Assembly (NCBI RefSeq): GCF_001507435.1
Contig: NZ_LMWH01000304.1
Location: 1 to 28,716, forward strand
Reading direction: 5' to 3'
From: Streptomyces sp. NRRL F-5122
GTDB taxonomy: Bacteria > Actinomycetota > Actinomycetes > Streptomycetales > Streptomycetaceae
DNA length: 28,716 bases
Each line of letters starts with the position of its first letter. Position 1 is the stretch's first letter. Of this stretch, positions 1 to 6,314 are shown piece by piece. The notes under the pieces are model-generated. The model was not told the origin of the DNA. It was given only the letters and a program-made list of their open reading frames with translations, and did no database searches. Made by a program: the position numbers and the translations under genes.

Positions 1-79
1 CGCCACCCGGACAGAATGACGCCCACGCGCCGTCCAACACAGCATCCGGACGGCGCGTCACATCACAACAGGGCAAACG

Positions 80-1048
80 TTGCCTGATGCGGCACTAGCC
101 GCGGCCGCCCCCGCCACCAGGACCCCGCGCCGTATCGGGATGACCGACGTCGAGCGCCTACAGCAGCGCTTCGCCGAAGTCATTGCCAGCGACCACCGCC
201 ACGGCGGACAGCTCAACATCGAAAACCACGCCGTCGCTCTCGCAGACACCGCGCTGAAACTGCAGGAGTCCTGCAGCGCCACCGAACGCGTACGCAGCCA
301 CCTCTACGGCTGCGCAGCCGCCTTCCGGTCTTCCGCCATGTGGGCCGCCATCGACGGCCGGCGTTTCGACATCGCGATCAGCCACATGCGGGAAGCACAG
401 GCCTTAGCGGAGATGGCAGGCGACCAGGCGATCAAGTTCCGCATCTGGAGCCACGCCAGCACCATGTACCGGCACATCGGCCGGCCCACGCAGGCCATGG
501 CCGCGAACAACGTCGCCCGCAGCCTCCACCTCAACCGCCGAGACCCCATGTTCGCCTCCCTCGGCCTGGCCCGGCAGATGGCCATCCACGGAGCATCCGG
601 AGACCCGATCGGCACCCGCCGCGCCTACGATGAAGCTCAGAGCGCCATGGACCGCGCCGACCCGGGTGCGGACCGCCCCGTCTGGCTGAACGCCTTCTAC
701 GACCAAGCGGAGCTCGACTCGCTCGCCCTGTCCTCCTACCTGGCACTGCGAGACTGGGAAAAGGCCGAGTACCACGCCTATCGCTGCCTGGCCGCACTGC
801 GCCCCCACATGCGACGCTCCAAGGCCATCACCATCGCGCGCCTGGCCCGCGCCCAGCTCGAGCAGGGCGCCATCGACGCGGCAACGGACGCCGCACTCTC
901 CGTAGAGACGGAGGCCGCTACACAACACCCTCGCGTCGCCTTGATGCTGAACGAGTTCGGCGGCCGGCTCAACGTCATCGCACCCACCAGCACGGCCGCA
1001 ACCACCTGGTACGAGCACGCCCGAACCACCTGGGGGACTGCAGCGTGA
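80..1048 (+). CDS. TPR-type C-terminal region of an XRE-family regulator, lacking the HTH domain
   Basis: The 322-residue product matches in style the C-terminal sensor part of Streptomyces XRE-family regulators: helical repeats with landmarks RRIGMTDVERL, DHRHGGQL, AAFRSSAMWAAIDGRRFD, HASTMYRHIGRP and FYDQAELDSLALS. Full-length relatives carry an N-terminal helix-turn-helix of about 70 residues plus a linker. Here the frame is closed by a TGA at 17-19, so the only starts are TTG at 80 or ATG at 140, which begins at MTDVERL. I see no HTH in any upstream frame inside the window. It could be a 5'-truncated gene or a genuine sensor-only protein. A TTA codon at 404-406 (residue 109) makes bldA-dependent translation possible. 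The stop overlaps the GNAT start by GTGA, so the two are probably one operon; this regulator/acetyltransferase pairing is familiar from Streptomyces. Confidence 0.75.
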   Translation: MPDAALAAAAPATRTPRRIGMTDVERLQQRFAEVIASDHRHGGQLNIENHAVALADTALKLQESCSATERVRSHLYGCAAAFRSSAMWAAIDGRRFDIAISHMREAQALAEMAGDQAIKFRIWSHASTMYRHIGRPTQAMAANNVARSLHLNRRDPMFASLGLARQMAIHGASGDPIGTRRAYDEAQSAMDRADPGADRPVWLNAFYDQAELDSLALSSYLALRDWEKAEYHAYRCLAALRPHMRRSKAITIARLARAQLEQGAIDAATDAALSVETEAATQHPRVALMLNEFGGRLNVIAPTSTAATTWYEHARTTWGTAA

Positions 1049-1611
1049 CGACAGCACAGAGAACCACCCTGATGACCTATACCGACCTCGCCCCGGCCCG
1101 AGCAGACCTCATCGCCGCGTACACCGATGTACGGGGGGAGCTACTGCACCTGCCGAACTACACGGTGAGCGCGTTCACCGAGCGCCTGGACCGGCACGGC
1201 AGCGAACCAGGGTGGGCCGCCGTCCTGGCCTACACCGACGGTGGGAAGCCGGTGGGCTACGCGTACGGAAACGTCATCGAGGGGGAAAACCGCTGGTGGA
1301 AACGAATCTCACCAACCCCGGCCCTCGAGTACACCGCTCAGCCCGTCGTTGCATTGAAGGAACTGGGCGTAACCGTCCCATGGCGGAAGACTGGCACCTC
1401 ACGGCGACTCCATGACGCGCTACTCGCCGCATACTCCGCCAAGCCCTACGTGTCGCTGATGGTGAACCCCGCCGCCGGCGAGGGAAAGGTCCAGCAGCTC
1501 TACGAGTCGTGGGGGTACTGGGGCATCGGCGTCAGTCATCCGGCTCCGCACTCGCCGATCCTGACGGCGATGATCCGTCCGACATCGGGGCATGCAGTGG
1601 CACCTTACTGA
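1045..1611 (+). CDS. GNAT-family N-acetyltransferase
   Basis: The 188-residue protein has the outline of a GNAT fold. The central strand is GKPVGYAYGNV. The acetyl-CoA pyrophosphate-binding region appears as VPWRKTGTSRRLHDALLAAY, a variant of the usual R/Q-x-x-G-x-G/A loop, followed by the late helix VQQLYESWGYWGIG that is typical of the family. The substrate cannot be told; such proteins acetylate amines on small molecules or proteins in the cytoplasm. The GTG start at 1045 overlaps the stop of the preceding regulator-like gene by four bases, which argues for translational coupling and a shared role. The acetyltransferase call is firm; any specific function is not. Confidence 0.85.
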   Translation: MTTAQRTTLMTYTDLAPARADLIAAYTDVRGELLHLPNYTVSAFTERLDRHGSEPGWAAVLAYTDGGKPVGYAYGNVIEGENRWWKRISPTPALEYTAQPVVALKELGVTVPWRKTGTSRRLHDALLAAYSAKPYVSLMVNPAAGEGKVQQLYESWGYWGIGVSHPAPHSPILTAMIRPTSGHAVAPY

Positions 1612-1879
1612 ACGGATCACGCTGGGCGTCCCTGGCCGGCCGCACGTAGACCTCGCGAGGAATGGGAGAAACCTTCGATAAGCGGCCGGCCTCCTCCAGC
1701 TCTATACCTAGGCGCGGCCGGGCGCCCAAAGCTGTTTGTCGCACGTGCGGACTAGGGCCCGTATCGAGTCGTGATCAGACTGCCTGCATAAGCCGGTGGC
1801 GGGGGGCGGTCAGTGCGGGCATCTCTCGCGGCCGTCTCGGTGCGCACGTACTCGACATCGAGGTGTTCGCCTGCCCGCC

Positions 1880-2487
1880 GTGCGCAGGTGGATCCTCCCT
1901 CAATTCCCGCCCTGGACCGAGGCGTACCTGACCGCCCAGGGGTTCACCTGGAACCCCGAGATCGAGGCATACACCCGCCGGGGCGACTACAGTCTGTCGT
2001 CAAAACGTCACGCCCACATCAGCAGTGACGCGAGTGTGACGGCGGCCTGGAAGGAACGGGGCAGTCTTCTCGTAGCGAGTAGCGGTGCGACGCCACGCCC
2101 GCATCTCGACCTGTTCTACCGCGCAGGCGCAGCAGCCATGGGCTATCACCCGGCCGACTTCAACCTCGGCCGAACTCTTCAACCGGGTGACGCTCTCAAC
2201 GCCATGCTCCTGACCGGCAAGCGCCACCCGCACAGCCTGGCCATCCAGGTGCTCCGCAGCAGCCTCACGGCGATAGAGACCGGACGCACTGCCGTGGACG
2301 AGGATGCCCTCGTCGTGGCCGAGGGCTGTCCGCGCAGGCCAGCCACGTCGAGGAAGTCGTCCCGGGCGAGCCGGCGGGTGGTGAGTCGGGGCCGCAGGTT
2401 GCGCACCGCAGCCAGCCCGGGCCGCTGGCGGGGAGCACCAGGGAGGCATGTTCGCGTTCCTCTACCATCAGTAGAGGAACGCGATAG
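1880..2487 (+). pseudogene. Hypothetical protein with an apparent single-base frameshift
   Basis: From GTG at 1880 the frame encodes WILPQFPPWTEAYL...FTWNPEIEAYTRRGDYSL...PHLDLFYRAGAAAMGYHPADFNLGRTLQPGDAL...LLTGKRHPHSLAIQVL, with strongly coding-like codon use. After about 2325 (VVAEG) that frame turns into Arg/Ser-rich shadow sequence. The +1 frame instead continues sensibly as LSAQASHVEEVVPGEPAGGESGPQVAHR and stops at TAG 2485-2487. One extra C near 2326 (GGCTGTCC read as GGCCTGTCC) would join the two halves. I do not recognise the family. The start is uncertain because no good ribosome-binding site is visible. The alternative is that the unshifted frame simply runs on to TGA 2498-2500, overlapping the antitoxin start. 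Confidence 0.45.
2452..2484. promoter_or_regulatory. Perfect inverted repeat, probable operator of the toxin-antitoxin pair
   Basis: Arms TCGCGTTCCTCTAC (2452-2465) and GTAGAGGAACGCGA (2471-2484) are perfect 14-bp complements around the 5-base spacer CATCA. The repeat lies 12 bp upstream of the antitoxin ATG, where autoregulating antitoxins usually bind. TAGAGT at 2485-2490 could be a -10 box, in which case the transcript would be almost leaderless; no convincing -35 box is seen. Confidence 0.7.
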
Positions 2488-2496
2488 AGTCGGGAT

Positions 2497-2772
2497 ATGA
2501 CAGCAGATGAGACGAGCATCAAGGTGAGCGCGGCCGCGCGGGACCGGCTGGCCCAGCTAGCGGCTGAGCACGGCACCACCATTCGCAGCATGGTCGAGGA
2601 CCTGGCGCAGAGCACGCCGACGCAGGCCGAATACGTCGAGCGTGCCGAGCTGGCCCGCGCCGAGCTCGTCTCCGCCCTCGGCAGCGCGCCGAGTCCGGAG
2701 GCAGAGGCGAAGGCCCGAGCTCTGCTGGAGCGCCTGGGCGCCGCCTCGCAGGGTCCGCGGGCGGCCGCGTAG
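2497..2772 (+). CDS. Ribbon-helix-helix type antitoxin
   Basis: The 91-residue protein begins TSIKVSAAARDRLAQLAAEHGTTIRSMVEDLAQ, the strand-helix-helix pattern of small RHH/Arc- or VapB-type antitoxins. A charged helical tail (QAEYVERAELARAELVSAL...) follows that would wrap the partner toxin. It would bind DNA as a dimer and repress its own operon; the perfect inverted repeat just upstream is the obvious site. The stop TAG shares its last base with the GTG start of the next gene (TAGTG), so the two are translationally coupled, as is typical of type II toxin-antitoxin modules. The antitoxin class is well supported, the exact family less so. Confidence 0.8.
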   Translation: MTADETSIKVSAAARDRLAQLAAEHGTTIRSMVEDLAQSTPTQAEYVERAELARAELVSALGSAPSPEAEAKARALLERLGAASQGPRAAA

Positions 2773-3170
2773 TGGCGGCGATCGCGGTCGTCCTGGACCA
2801 CACAACCGCCGCGGCGCTGTACGACCCGAAGGATCCGTTCAACGAGGCAGTCGCCGCGTTCTACGTCCAAGCCTCCGGCGGACTCGGTGATCTGTATGCG
2901 CCGGTACTGTCGCTCACGGCCGGCGACGCCGAGCGGCCCGGCTTGCTCGGCTACATCAAGGGGCTACGGTTCATCCGCATCGAGGCGTTCGACACCGACG
3001 CCGCGGTCACCGCCACCGAGCTGCTGCGCTTCGGGCATTCCTGGGCTGCCGTCCACGCCATCCACGCAGCCCGTCCCTCCGCCGCCCACCCCACCGGCCG
3101 GTTCCTGCTCACTGTGACGCCGAAGGCATACGCCGGCACCGGCGTCCAGGCTGTCCACCCGGGCCAGTAG
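2772..3170 (+). CDS. Degenerate PIN-domain (VapC-like) toxin
   Basis: The 132-residue protein follows the PIN layout: VVLDHTTAAALYD at residues 6-18, with the first acidic residue D9; a middle region with YAPVLSLTAGDAERPG carrying candidate acidic residues; then FGHSWAAVHAIHAARPSAAHPTGRFLLTVTPKAYAGTGVQAVHP. Active VapC proteins are Mg-dependent RNases that use three or four acidic residues. Here the usual third Asp, which normally lies before AAxHA, is replaced by Ser (HSWAAVHA), and the Asp normally found in LLTxD is not in the expected place (LLTVTPKAY). Catalysis may be lost or altered. It is coupled to the antitoxin gene by a one-base overlap. Similar degenerate PIN proteins occur in Streptomyces, so this may be a diverged subfamily and not a dead gene. 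Confidence 0.7.
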   Translation: MAAIAVVLDHTTAAALYDPKDPFNEAVAAFYVQASGGLGDLYAPVLSLTAGDAERPGLLGYIKGLRFIRIEAFDTDAAVTATELLRFGHSWAAVHAIHAARPSAAHPTGRFLLTVTPKAYAGTGVQAVHPGQ

Positions 3171-3490
3171 CCGTAAGCCGCCCGGCGGCAGTAGACGGTC
3201 GCACGAGCCCGCCTGTACCGCCGACACCATCGTCGCTTCGCTCCGAGCCCGGTCCATCACAACCCGACACCACAAAAGCCCACGACTGCTACCCCGGGAG
3301 CAGCACCGACGGGCTGGGGCGGGGGTCTCCCAGGCGCACGTCTCAAGTCCGCTCCGGGACGCGCGAGTACAGGCTGCAGTGCTGGCCGATCCGGGCACCG
3401 GGCCGGCGACCCAGCACGGCATCGACTGCTGCTGCATCTGCTCGATCTCCGGTCTCCGTGCCGCCGCACCGTTCACGCGGCCCTTCCTGC
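3171..3490. other. About 320 bp with no recognisable gene
   Basis: No frame on either strand shows a start with a ribosome-binding site or protein-like composition. Short open frames here are Arg/Pro/Ser-rich shadow translations. The stretch lies between the toxin stop and the broken membrane mini-gene and is probably decayed sequence. Confidence 0.5.
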
Positions 3491-3615
3491 TCACCGGCGC
3501 TCCAGCAGCAGCACGGCCAGCGTCATTGCCGCGATCGCGACTCCGGCCGCCTCCAGCCGAACACCAGGCCGCCGCACAACGCCAACACCATTACCCACAA
3601 GGGCATTTCGACCAT
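3491..3615 (-). pseudogene. Small single-pass membrane protein, frameshifted
   Basis: Starting at ATG 3615 (or 3606), the minus strand reads MVEMPLWVMVLALCGGLVFG. It then falls out of frame and stops at 3523. The neighbouring frame continues naturally as LEAAGVAIAAMTLAVLLLERR and stops at 3491. One extra C near 3556 (GGCTGGAG read as GGCCTGGAG) would give a continuous protein of about 41 residues made of hydrophobic segments. Small proteins of this type occur near transfer genes of actinomycete plasmids, and this one lies downstream of the relaxase on the same strand. The function is unknown and the call rests only on the hydrophobic pattern across two frames. Confidence 0.4.
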
Positions 3616-3799
3616 CTCTCGCGAGCGGAACCCCTCCGCCCTCACCTCTCTGGGCCGAGAACCACCCCCACCGACAAAAAATCTTGAACCGGATTTCGAG
3701 CACCGGGCATCGGTCCGCAACCGCCGAAGCACCCGTGCCCGCGGGCCATCTGGCACGTCCTGATGGACGGGCAGCGCGAGCGCCTGGAGCAACTCGGCG

Positions 3800-4128
3800 T
3801 CACACCATTGCCGACGCCGGAAGAACGCTTGTGGCGACCCGCAAAAGCGGTTGTGGCGCCTTCGAGCGGGGCGTTGGGGCCCCTGGCGCAGTATGAGGCG
3901 CGAACAGGCTCTGTGACGGGTCCCACGGGGACACGTAGAGACCGTTGTCACCAACGGCGAAGAGCACGCCGTGAAACTGGGAGTCTTCCTGTCCAACACC
4001 AAAACCCGCCGCGTCGGCGTCGGCGTCGGCGACGTGAACAGCGCCGTGCGCAGCCGGGATGCGTCCGCGAGCCGCTCGAGGTACTTCAGGCGCTCCGGCG
4101 ACAGGTACGGCGGGATCGGGGCAACCAT
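3800..4128 (-). pseudogene. Hypothetical protein downstream of the relaxase, frameshifted
   Basis: ATG at 4128 (minus) is preceded at proper spacing by GGAGG (GCGGAGGACCCGATG). It encodes MVAPIPPYLSPERLKYLERLADASRLRTALFTS. From about 4030 the meaningful reading moves to another frame: ADADADAAGFGVGQEDSQFHGVLFAVGDNGLYVSPWDPSQSLF. Adding one C in TCG near 4030 would join the halves. The 3' end is unclear; the second frame stops at 3800 but looks protein-like only to about 3890. It lies about 140 bp downstream of the relaxase stop on the same strand. I do not recognise the family. Confidence 0.45.
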
Positions 4129-4265
4129 CGGGTCCTCCGCGCTCAAAGGGGAACGGTCCCCGCACCTTCCCCGCTCCCGGGTGGCGCCGGGGCCGGGCGG
4201 CCAGTCGTCTCCCGGCGCCTGGCACGGTGACTTCCTCGTCCGTCCCGTCGGCCGGTCCCCGGCCG

Positions 4266-6137
4266 TCACGGCTGGATGCCCTGGCCGGGACCGGGCTGCG
4301 GGTGCTGCTGCTCGTGCTCCTGGCGGCGCGGGTCGACCGGGTCGGCGGCCGGGGCCGGGAGCTCCCGGTCCTCGAGGGCGCGGCGGCGGGCGTCGGCAGC
4401 GCGGGTGATGGCGGCGAGCCGCTCCAGGTTGGCCGGTGTGCGCATCCACGTCTCCGGGTCGGTCGTGCGGCCCTCCAACTGCTCCGGCATCGCGGCCTGA
4501 TGGTGGGCCTGTACGGCGGCGGCCCGCTGCGCCGGGGTGAGCGCGGCGTCCCGCCCGGGATGGTCGACGCCGTGCGGCGCCTCAGTGTGGTGGTCGGTGG
4601 GTGTGGCGGCCGGCGTGGTGCGGGTGGCGCGGATCGTGTTCCGCACGGCGAGGCTGGCAACCCTGGCCCGCTCGTAGCGGGTGGCGGCCCGCAGCGGCTT
4701 GCCGTCGGCGCCGGCGATCCACCAGCGGCCGGGCCAGGCGAAGTCGGCGGTGTAGCTCAGCTGGTCGGAGGCCGAGGTCCGGCGGCCGGGCTGGGGAACG
4801 GTGAGCTGGCGGGAGTGGTGGGACAAGGCGCGGTTGGCGATGTAGTCGTCCAGGCCGCGCGTGAACTCCTGGCCGCGCAGGGTCTCCAGCAAGTGCCGAC
4901 GGGCTTCGGCCAGGACGTGACGGCGGGCGAAGGTGCCGCGCACGGTGAAGACGACCGCGGCGACGTCGACGGCGGCGAGCGCGGTGTCCACCACCGGGTC
5001 CACCAGGGCCCGGATCGCCGCACCCGCTGCGCGGCAGCGCTGAAGGAGCCCGTCGACCATCTGCTTGCCGAACTTCAGGAGCGCGGAGGCCCGCCACCAT
5101 GCGAGCAGCTGCTTCAAGGGGCGTGGGGTCTTCTTCTCGGGGCGGGTGTCCTGCGCCGCCCACCAGGCCAGGCCATGGCGGGCGCGCTCGCCGGGCAGCC
5201 GCCCGTGCTTCTCCGCGTACGTGTAGGTGAGGCCCTCCAGAACGTCCTCGATCCGCTGACGGCGGGTCGACGACCAGGCGATCAGCTCGGAGTCGACACC
5301 GGCTGTCTCCATCACCGGGCGCAGGCCCGGCGTCACCTCCCGGGGCACCGTCGCCACCCCCAGCTCCTCACACACCTCGGTCGTCATCGCGAGGGTGTAG
5401 AGCGTCCCGGCGGCCACCACATACTTGTAGAGGCGGACCGTGTCCAGGGCCCCCCACACCGGCTCGCCGTCGTCGTCCAGGCGCTGCACGCGGTTGAGGA
5501 CCAGGCAGTGGTCATGCAGGAGCGGGAAGCCGTCCCGGTTGTCGAAGTGCCGGAACGCCGCGACCACGAAGGCCGGGGTCTTCGCGCGGTCGCGGCCGGA
5601 GGACCACCGGGTCTCCGCGACCTCATCCTCCAGCCAGCGCAGCGCCTTGGCGATGGCCCGCTCGTGGGCCCGCTCGTGGGCCCGCTCGTGGGCCCGCTCG
5701 ATGATCCGGCGCGTCCTGGCGTCTCCCAGCGCCCACAGCACGATCAGGGACGCCGGCGGCCGGAAGGTGAAGTCGAGGGCGAGCAACGGAGTCTGCTTGC
5801 GGGCCTCGATCTCTTCGATCGGCTGCCCGAGCACGGTGGCCAGCCGTGCCGTGGCCGGGTCGGCACCGTCGTCCAGGAGGTCACGCTCGATGCGGTCGGC
5901 GTCCGGGTGCCGGAGCATCCCGAACAGCAGCTCCATCTGCCGCTCGGACACCTCCGCGCCCCCAGTCAGCCCGAGCGCAGCCAGGCCGCGCCCCAACCAC
6001 CTCCTGGGCGGGAGGCCGGCCATCTCCTGGGCGTCCTTCAATGACTGGCCGACCGGACGGCTGCCGTCTCCGAACGCGACTCCGCGCACGTAGTACCGCC
6101 ACGCGTTACGCCTCTGAACCTTTGCGACACTGAGCAT
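4266..6137 (-). CDS. MobF (TrwC-type) conjugative relaxase, relaxase domain without helicase
   Basis: The N-terminal half is a clear TrwC relaxase domain: a tyrosine pair in WRYYVRG near the N terminus, LDFTFRPPASLIVLWAL, then FVVAAFRHFDNRDGFPLLHDHCLVLNRVQ, which carries the three metal-binding histidines (about residues 197, 208 and 210 from ATG 6137), and ALDTVRLYKYVVAAGTLY. Such enzymes nick oriT through a tyrosine-DNA link and pilot the strand during conjugation. Classical MobF proteins reach about 1000 residues with a C-terminal helicase. This one is about 620 residues, and its C-terminal half shows no Walker motif. ATG 6137 gives the familiar MLSVAKV start; GTG 6152 is the alternative. 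A 12-bp tandem repeat encodes ERAH several times. No TraB/FtsK or coupling protein is in the window, so transfer would need other functions. Confidence 0.88.
   Translation of the reverse strand: MLSVAKVQRRNAWRYYVRGVAFGDGSRPVGQSLKDAQEMAGLPPRRWLGRGLAALGLTGGAEVSERQMELLFGMLRHPDADRIERDLLDDGADPATARLATVLGQPIEEIEARKQTPLLALDFTFRPPASLIVLWALGDARTRRIIERAHERAHERAHERAIAKALRWLEDEVAETRWSSGRDRAKTPAFVVAAFRHFDNRDGFPLLHDHCLVLNRVQRLDDDGEPVWGALDTVRLYKYVVAAGTLYTLAMTTEVCEELGVATVPREVTPGLRPVMETAGVDSELIAWSSTRRQRIEDVLEGLTYTYAEKHGRLPGERARHGLAWWAAQDTRPEKKTPRPLKQLLAWWRASALLKFGKQMVDGLLQRCRAAGAAIRALVDPVVDTALAAVDVAAVVFTVRGTFARRHVLAEARRHLLETLRGQEFTRGLDDYIANRALSHHSRQLTVPQPGRRTSASDQLSYTADFAWPGRWWIAGADGKPLRAATRYERARVASLAVRNTIRATRTTPAATPTDHHTEAPHGVDHPGRDAALTPAQRAAAVQAHHQAAMPEQLEGRTTDPETWMRTPANLERLAAITRAADARRRALEDRELPAPAADPVDPRRQEHEQQHPQPGPGQGIQP
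5655..5702. repeat. 12-bp tandem repeat inside the relaxase gene
   Basis: The unit GGCCCGCTCGTG is present three times exactly (5655-5690), plus a fourth copy differing in its last two bases. It stays in frame and adds ERAH-ERAH-ERAH-ERAI to a helix in the relaxase core, so copy number could vary by slippage without breaking the gene. Confidence 0.9.
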
Positions 6138-6152
6138 CCCCACAGAGGACAC

Positions 6153-6314
6153 CCACTCTGACCTGTGGAAAAGCGCGATCCCGTGAGGCGGGACAGTTCA
6201 CCGGAACTCCACTGCCGATCCTGTACGGCGGGCGCCGACGGCGACACCGAGCCCGTCAGGCGGGCACCCTCGCCGCCCGATCGAGGCCATGTAAATGCTG
6301 CGCAACGGCCGAGC
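6153..6314. promoter_or_regulatory. Relaxase upstream region with two near-identical small hairpins, possible oriT
   Basis: The gap between the relaxase start and the stop of the upstream ATPase gene contains CCCGTGAGGCGGG (within 6179-6193) and CCCGTCAGGCGGG (within 6251-6265). These are the same 13-bp hairpin element with one difference, each extended by a flanking base pair (T-A and G-C). MobF nic sites usually lie next to the relaxase gene beside inverted repeats, so this is a candidate oriT and/or relaxase operator. No nic consensus could be verified. Confidence 0.35.

Noticed and set aside
2488..2500. ATGA overlap between the upstream hypothetical frame and the antitoxin start
   Set aside because: The upstream frame past about 2325 looks like shadow sequence and runs through the operator palindrome, so the overlap is probably chance.
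4059..6044. 661-codon plus-strand open frame
   Set aside because: It is antisense to the relaxase, whose conserved motifs are unambiguous; the plus frame is Gly/Arg/Pro-rich shadow sequence.
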